A program made the position numbers and the translations under genes. A stretch of 64,000 nucleotides of DNA, from the NCBI GenBank assembly GCA_026182355.1, contig JAPFBL010000169.1, positions 620,001-684,000 on the forward strand, written 5' to 3'. Every line of letters begins with the position of its first letter. The first letter of the stretch is position 1. The stretch is from Hermatobates lingyangjiaoensis. Taxonomy: Eukaryota > Arthropoda > Insecta > Hemiptera > Hermatobatidae. The notes under the pieces were generated by a model. That model ran no database searches. It was not told where the DNA came from and saw only the letters and a list, made by a program, of their open reading frames with translations. This document shows positions 57,976 through 64,000 of this stretch, piece after piece.

Positions 57976-59019
57976 ATAATGTACAAACAAAAACAACTAA
58001 TTATAACAATCAATTAATAGTAGTTATTATAGAAATATAAGGCAGCAGGATCGATATTGGATTTATGCAAATACTGAACTTTGAATAGAGAGCGAGTACA
58101 ATGCAATGCCCAAGTGGCTTGCTCGGATATTGCTTGGCTGTGAGTAGACTCTGAACTTGGTGTCAAAGTTCAAAACAGGTATATCCGCTTGGCAAAAGTT
58201 CTCTACTCTGGGAAACAAGGAAAATAGTTGTAGCAACAAGATTAAGTTACCATTGGCTTAATAGCATAATGTCATTTAGGCAACTTTATAATATAAACGG
58301 TAAAGGATAGAGACTTTAGTTACTGGATGAATTAAAATAAATTATAGCTCAGTTAGTATTAATAAACAAACATTAAAGCAGCCAATCAAGTTTTAAGTTA
58401 TATTTCATAATTTATTAACAAAGATGATATGGAATTTAAGACTACTGTCAACTCTATCAAATGTCAACATTTGCTTTCTCTGTTGAAAGGTTTCAATCAC
58501 TACTATATGGTATGAATTTATATAACAGTGTTTATATGTTAGAATGTTGTATTGTAACCAGTGACGTAGCAACTATTTTTGCCGCCCGGGGTGCTCACAC
58601 ACAAGCAGCTATTATGCCGTTGATAATACGCTAACCTTCAGAAATAAAGGCTCTCACAGTGAAGGGGGGGGGGGGGTGGTAGAATTCACACCTACAGGTG
58701 AATTATAGGTCTTCAGTATGTGAATAACTGTGTCCTCAGTAAGTTTAAACAGAGAAGAAATATAAATTACGAAGATTTCTTAATTATAAATTAAAAACTA
58801 CTATTTCAAAGAAATTATAAATAATAAATAAAGTAATATTTTATGCTAATTTATTATAAATAATAAATGTTAATTATTAATAAATTAATAAATAAATACA
58901 TTATATTATGAATCAATTTGTGGAATATTGCAAGCAGAAGTATTTCAAAAATAAACACAATAATGTAACAAATAATAAAATACCGTAAATTTCATTTTCA
59001 TATTCAAAAATTTCTTACT
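57976..59019. other. Unique DNA with one transposon-like end
   Basis: cagtgacgtagcaac at 58560 and a G run at 58665 may belong to a DNA element. No gene. Confidence 0.35.
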
Positions 59020-59867
59020 TCTGTTTATGTAGGTAGTTTAAAATAAAACCGAAACATGGGAATTAAGAGTTTGATTAAACTTAGCCTAAACTATACAACT
59101 ATACAACTATACTACAGTAAGAATACGGTTATACGCTGATTTACAAGCGACATCTGAGAACTGTTGTAAGTATCACTGGACTTCTATCGGTTTTGGAGCA
59201 GAAGTTAAAAGCCTAATAAAGTTAACACCTATAACTGTTAAAATAACAGAAGTTAAAAGCACTAATAGCTTAAATGCTTATAATCTTTTATGAACAGACG
59301 ATAAAATCAAATTGCAGTAGTAGCACTTATGGGTTGATGTTTGAGCATACATTTAAAGATTTTATTAATGGTAGAATTGCGACTGCTTTGAGCCCAGGCA
59401 AACTGACAATTTCAATCAAAACTCTAAACACCAGACCACTAAGTCAACAAAGCATATATTTGATAAAGTACAGTCGTTTACACCTAATATTGCAAAATGC
59501 AAGTATAAAAGTGAATTTATCTGTACAGATGCGAACGATGTTTGGATTTAATGGAAGCGATAGGACCCGTTGAGTCATTCAATTCGATCGCTGAAATCAC
59601 AAAGTGCCTTTTCCCAGCCTTAAACACTATTTACGACCTCCCAACGCATATTCAAATTCGAAATCAACCCTAACCCCAATAATATACTTCTTTATCTAAT
59701 CCATACTATGAAATGCTTAGGATATTATTTGTTCCTTTTACTGGATATTTTAGCAATAAAATAAGTATTTTGCTAAATTCATACTTATTGTTCACTTATA
59801 GAGAAATTCATACCTACAACTTTGCCTACCATGATATTGAGCTATTTAACTACTTGATCATATTTAA
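59020..59867. other. Unique DNA after a family B scrap
   Basis: 59025-59075 is a family B remnant (aaataaaaccgaaac). A 99-codon frame (59274-59573) has no known domain. Confidence 0.35.
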
Positions 59868-60130
59868 ATCATTAGTTGTGCAATCCGTAATTGTGTGGTA
59901 TTTACTCATTCTGAGGTAAAATGGATAAACCAACAAAAGTCTCCACACAAATGAAGTTTTATTCAACGCGTTTCGAACACTTTGTGTTCATCATCAGGAA
60001 GACACCAAGGATGTGGTACTGACGGGTTGGTCCAGTGGTTTTTACCACAACACAAAGTGTTCGAAACGCTTTGAATAAAACTTCATTTGTGTGGAGACTT
60101 GTTGGTTTATCCATTTTGCCTCAAATTGAT
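59868..60130. repeat. Family C inverted pair
   Basis: Flanks aatggataaaccaacaaaag and the complement pair. The left arm motif is complete. The right arm keeps only gtgttcgaaacgctttg. Confidence 0.75.
59962..60000 (-). ncRNA. Hammerhead-ribozyme-like motif, family C
   Basis: Helix I TTC/GAA, CTGATGA (59991-59997), an extra T, perfect 6-bp helix II GAACAC/GTGTTC, GAAA (59971-59974), CGCG and GTT triplet. One of the most complete motifs in the window. Confidence 0.65.
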
Positions 60131-60235
60131 CTTATTTATAGAAACCTAATTTAATATAATCATTGTTAAAAATATTTTCTACAAAATATGATTTATTTTT
60201 ACCTTATGTAAATTTTATTAATTATGGTCGGTTAC

Positions 60236-60665
60236 CTGCTGTTGCGTTTTCAGGTTGCTTGATCACCTCTCTCTTTTAGATTTTCCGAAAATTTGAAATA
60301 ATAAGTGTGTTTCTTTACCCTGTATGTTACTGTTCTTCGATATTGAACTCGTGTATATATTGGCTTCCGTGTTCTCACCACTCAATTTCCTCTCCTGAGG
60401 ACGACTGTTAAAAGGGTCGAAATATTGAGTGTGAGTCCTAGTATCTGTTTTTCATTTGCATTACTCGATGTTTTCAAAGTATATATGTATATATATGTAT
60501 TAGTAACAGGAAAACGATCTACAAAGGAAAACAAACGTTTCACAGTAACTATAGACACAGAGTAAAGATACGAACACACTTACAGTCTGTAATTTTCAAT
60601 TGAATAGTCATCAAGAGAGTAAGACAGTAATACTAAGGAACACTTCGAAGCGACGGTATATATAT
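60236..60665. repeat. Family D and E modules
   Basis: Family E plus strand: CTGAGGA (60395-60401), an extra C, helix II GACT/GGTC, GAAA (60419-60422), and helix I CTC/GAG. A decayed family D copy sits on each side. Confidence 0.55.
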
Positions 60666-60850
60666 AATAAATATATACATGATCAAACTACAATAAGAAA
60701 TGGGAAATAAAAGACTCTAAGATCTATCAACCGTAACAAGTGGTCTTCGTCAGAGTCAAAAACCCAACTCACTTAGTTTGGGCTTCACGTTTCATATTAT
60801 GGTTTGATCATTGATTGTTATTTCACGTGTTTCTGTAAAATCTTGTAATA
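60666..60850. repeat. Family A inverted pair
   Basis: Minus strand: CTGACGA kept, but GAAAG has become GATAG as in the 128-bp array. Tail to (TA)n. Confidence 0.6.
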
Positions 60851-60939
60851 TATATATATATATATGTACGTGTTGTATATATAACTAATTAATATACATA
60901 ATTATTAATTATATATTATTAGTTATATATGTATATATA

Positions 60940-61075
60940 TTCTAATGTAGTGCAATCAGTTATTATGTGGTATTTACTCATTGTAGGGTAAAAATCTAAT
61001 GAAATGATCTCCACATATAACAATTTAATGATAAAAACAACGCGTTTCGAACACATAGTGTTCTTCCTATATTAT
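60940..61075 (-). repeat. Family C half-module
   Basis: aacaacgcgtttcgaacaca and tagtgttcttcc; truncated before the CTGANGA box by an AT tract. Confidence 0.55.
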
Positions 61076-61094
61076 ATATATATAATATATTGAT

Positions 61095-61365
61095 AAAAGA
61101 AACGTCCACGAAATAGAAACTAAATAAAAGTTTATCTAGACTCGGTCAGTTCTTGAGTTTCAAATTAAACTCTCATTATACGTTTCAGTCTTTATTTAAA
61201 ACTTTTTTGGTAGTCCTATAAAAAAGAGGAATTATAAGAAATCTCTTGGATTTCCTTGTTTTATCGGCCTTTGAAAAATGTTTTAAATAACGACAGAAAC
61301 GTTGGTAATGAGAGTTTAATTTGAACCTGAAGGACTGACCGTGTCCAGATAAACTTTTATATATA
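61095..61365. repeat. Family B palindrome
   Basis: Arms with gtttatctagactcggtcag and its complement; hairpin and GAAACGTTGG remnant at 61292. Confidence 0.6.
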
Positions 61366-61369
61366 TATA

Positions 61370-61875
61370 TATTTGGGGAACAGTCCTTCATTTATACATG
61401 TGAGATTAAATTTTCTGCCCACTTTTGTCTTAATTAGTTTTTTGGGTCCATTTTTTTTTATTTTTAACGACGTTTCGGTCTTCTTCGACCATCTACTGGG
61501 TGATTTTTGAACACATACTATTTTAAACTATTTAACATTTTTTAACAAAAACTAAATTTTAACACTCGACTAACAAAATATAAATATAAACAATTAAACT
61601 GGCAGGTTGCAATTCCTGTTATACACACACACAGGTGTGTCTTCAGTTTCTTCATTCCTTGTTGAATTTCCTATATGTTGAGGTTGGAACTGTCCCATGT
61701 GCAACTTCAATATGTTTGCAAAACTTGCAGTTTGATTATTGATTATTTTTTGGAAAAGATACCCAGTATCAATAATCAAACTGAAAGTTTTGCAAACATA
61801 TTGAAGTTGCACATGGGACAGTTCCAAAAAACTAATTAAGACAAAAGTGGGCAGAAAATTTAATCTCACACACAT
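61370..61875. repeat. Family H palindrome with PLE scraps
   Basis: Outer arms 61407-61442 / 61826-61864 and inner arms 61687-61745 / 61769-61825 pair. Minus strand reads KFNLTCINEGLFPKY at about 61372-61420. Near 61470 the minus strand has a GGTC/GACC hairpin then GAAACGTCG, with CAGTAGA for the box. Confidence 0.6.
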
Positions 61876-62317
61876 ATATATATATATAATACTAAAATTT
61901 TAATTGACAAGTGAATAGAGACGTTCATAGGAGATGAATGACAGTAGCTGACGTATATTAAAGTTGATGTTTGCTGCGCTGCTGGATAATTTAGTTTGGC
62001 TGAGAAGAGGCAGTAAAGGTAACGCCTTTGGAAGGATAAATCAAGCAATTCGTGAGATGGTAACGAGCTCCACTTGACCCCATGACTGAGTTCTGTGATG
62101 CTTAAACGACTTCAGGATGAATCGTTAATTAAAGTAGGATCCTCAGTATTAGCCTATGCTAATCATTTTACAGCTGACAGCATTTTATCACAATAAACTC
62201 AACTTTGAAATATAAATCATTGAGAAGTATGTGAGCGAAAGATATTTCTTTCTTTGTGCTACCACACCCCTCTGAGGTTTCATTACTTGTACAGTATGTT
62301 ATAGTGTCGTTTTTACT
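61876..62317. other. Unique DNA
   Basis: No gene or repeat recognised. Confidence 0.35.
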
Positions 62318-62560
62318 CATACTGGCAATTTCAGAAATTACGTCTCCTCACAAAAAAAGAGTTTAATATCAAAACTAACAAACTGTTCGGAACACTTAGT
62401 CTTCTTCTTCTTTAGGTTAACATCTGCATTGTTGCAACATCTCAACCGTGCAGATGTAATCTGAAGAAGAAGACTAAGTGTTCGAAACGCGTTGTTAGTT
62501 TTTATATGAAACACTTTTTTATGTAGAAACGTATTTTTGAAATTCTTGAATCTCTGAGGA
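62318..62560. repeat. Family C palindrome
   Basis: Plus-strand motif at 62461-62495: CTGAAGA, an extra A, helix II GAAGAC/GTGTTC with one mismatch, GAAACGCGTT; helix I AAT/GTT. The left arm box is mutated to CTAAAGA. Confidence 0.65.
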
Positions 62561-62810
62561 TTTTTATCTGACAACATCATGTTACAGTTATTAATAAAAA
62601 AAATATACAACTACTCAAAACAAGACAACAGAATGGATCATACTTAATTTAGATAAAAAACGAGAATCACTAAATATAGACTAAATACTATAAGTTTGGC
62701 TCAGGACCGAAGTTCAGAAAGGAAAATCAGTTTAATGCTACTGACCTGTAATGGGCAACATGCTGTGGAAAGAAAATCCCAGGATGAAAATATCTGGCAA
62801 TATCAAATAT
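62561..62810. other. Unique DNA
   Basis: Nothing recognised. Confidence 0.35.
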
Positions 62811-62811
62811 A

Positions 62812-62920
62812 CAGTAATCCTCCATATGACACAGTACTCTTATAACGCGATTTCATTTCCCTGGGTATAGCGCATTCCTATGACGCGGAACCAATCTACC
62901 GTATGCAGGGGGGATTACTG
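62812..62920. mobile_element. Tigger/pogo-type MITE (109 bp)
   Basis: Ends CAGTAATCC and GGATTACTG, TA duplicated on both sides (62810-62811, 62921-62922). Interior tataacgcg and gacgcgg are typical of this group. Confidence 0.75.
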
Positions 62921-62924
62921 TATT

Positions 62925-63295
62925 TTGGTATATAGTATAATAGGAATATCAAACTGAGAGAGAATAGTAGTCTTAATAAATTAAATAAATGAAAAATAAT
63001 GTTCACCATGTTTTAATATGAAAGAGAGAGATAAACAGGAAAGAAAAATCAATATTCATAAGTGGTTAAAAAAAAAAATAGTTGGTGAATGTTATGAAGA
63101 TGATACGAGAAGAGAGAGTGTCTGTGGCATATAGCGTCAATATCTATAGTTATACCTAAAGGTAACTGAAATTCTAATATACATCACGTCAGGTAATGAA
63201 ATATTACAATTTCTTTTTTATATTTGATTGAGAAAAGTAATATGCTCTGGATAAAATGAAGCAAAGGACGAAGGAGAGTGGTAGGATAAACTGGG
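62925..63295. other. Unique DNA
   Basis: Nothing recognised. Confidence 0.35.
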
Positions 63296-63299
63296 AGCG

Positions 63300-63533
63300 A
63301 AACCACTGAATAAACCACTTTTTTTCAGTTACGAGTATAGTTATTTTAGTGATTAAAACGGTTTTTTTAAAAAAGTGGTTTATTCAAGTGTTTTCGTGTT
63401 TAACCTGAAGTTTATTGTGTGTGTTAATGTCTTTCGCTAACCTTCTTTGGAAGCTACCAGAGTCTCACCGCAAAGTGATACGAAAACTAGAGAGTGTCAA
63501 GAAGAAACTGGTCAATACAGAAGCTGCTGCTTA

Positions 63534-63541
<8 letters not shown>
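63300..63541 (+). pseudogene. PLE ORF 5-prime fragment with hairpin leader
   Basis: A leader hairpin (gaataaaccactttttttca with its partner at 63377-63393) precedes ATG 63427. The frame reads MSFANLLWKLPESHRKVIRK, LESVKKKLVNTEAAAYFN, then (TA)n. The clearest example of the shared N-terminal block. Confidence 0.7.
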
Positions 63542-63574
<33 letters not shown>

Positions 63575-63576
<2 letters not shown>

Positions 63577-63674
63577 TGTATATTGGCAGCAGATTCTCTT
63601 GTAAACATATTTTATTAAAGTAGACGGCAGCTTCCAGCAAAAAGGTCGTGAATTCGGAAGCTGCCGTCTACTTT

Positions 63675-63680
<6 letters not shown>
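63575..63680. repeat. PLE 5-prime fragment, short palindrome
   Basis: Minus strand reads LEAAVYFNKICLQENLLPIY; the mirror half ends at FN. (TA)n on both sides. Confidence 0.65.
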
Positions 63681-63705
<25 letters not shown>

Positions 63706-63709
63706 CTTC

Positions 63710-63898
63710 GAATAAAATGAAAGGTCCATGTGGACAATAAACACTTTAACACAGAGAAAAGAGTTTGCTTCTTACACACAAGAGTAGCAGTTTGCTTCTC
63801 AACGAGAGTACTTCGCACTTCTTCCCGATGACGACGGATGTCGAAATATCTAAGTGAGTTCTGTAGTGTCTTTCTGTGTTCTTTTTCTCTATGTTAAA
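63710..63898. repeat. Family E inverted pair
   Basis: Plus strand: CCGATGA, an extra C, helix II GAC/GTC, GAAATAT at 63826-63850. U4 of the core is lost. Related to 27950-28190. Confidence 0.5.
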
Positions 63899-63899
63899 G

Positions 63900-63939
<40 letters not shown>

Positions 63940-64000
63940 ATAAAGATTTCACATAAACACGTGAAAAAACAATCAATGATCAAACCACAATAAGAAATGG
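63940..64000 (-). repeat. Family A module, cut by the window end
   Basis: agatttcacataaacacgtg then tgatcaaaccacaataagaa; the motif itself lies beyond the window. Confidence 0.65.

Overview
This window is non-coding eukaryotic DNA, strongly AT-rich and packed with transposable elements and (TA)n microsatellites. The content fits an invertebrate animal, most likely an arthropod: Jockey-type LINE fragments, GIY-YIG Penelope-like elements (PLEs), mariner, Tigger and hAT remnants, and a tRNA-derived SINE whose tail is made of TTAGG-type pentamers. A chelicerate would fit, but the species cannot be named from sequence alone. The only convincing piece of a host gene is a 72-bp, phase-0 collagen exon on the minus strand (14990-15061) with clean splice signals. 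The window is therefore probably intronic to, or close to, a non-fibrillar collagen gene.

The dominant element type is PLE. One copy (CDS 11161-13527, 788 codons) has an uninterrupted frame with reverse-transcriptase motifs (catalytic Asp365, YVDD 462-465) and a C-terminal GIY-YIG nuclease. A second family is seen at 33236-35455 as an inverted dimer that keeps its nuclease end, the pseudo-LTR and the start of the next ORF copy. Dozens of other pieces are short pseudo-LTR modules, often two copies head to head with the (TA)n tract at the outer ends. I grouped them by sequence into families A to H. Most carry one motif: CTGANGA, one extra base, a short hairpin, then GAAA. This is the core of a type I hammerhead ribozyme, a known feature of PLE pseudo-LTRs. 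The best copies (35294-35334, 50390-50432, 59962-60000) also show pairing of helix I.

Layout. 1-1350: nested hAT ends, a foldback and the first hammerhead-like motif. 1560-10978: SINEs, mariner remnants and two large dispersed repeats. 10979-14345: full-length PLE and a cluster of modules. 14346-20060: collagen exon, PLE 5-prime fragments, dispersed repeat and SINEs. 21050-30560: dense modules, a mariner MITE, long palindromes and a 128-bp tandem array of hammerhead-like units (28503-29270). 30570-33090: mostly unique DNA with a promoter-like cluster near 31790-31908. 33095-36000: PLE inverted dimers. 36894-38785: hAT and a SINE split by a Jockey insertion. 42542-49232: about 6.7 kb of 51-bp minisatellite. 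49979-64000: hAT copies (one carrying a processed insertion), more modules, a SINE and a small Tigger-type MITE.

No tRNA or rRNA gene, CRISPR array or complete host gene was found. Boundaries of diverged repeats are approximate; those with target duplications are exact as far as I can count.
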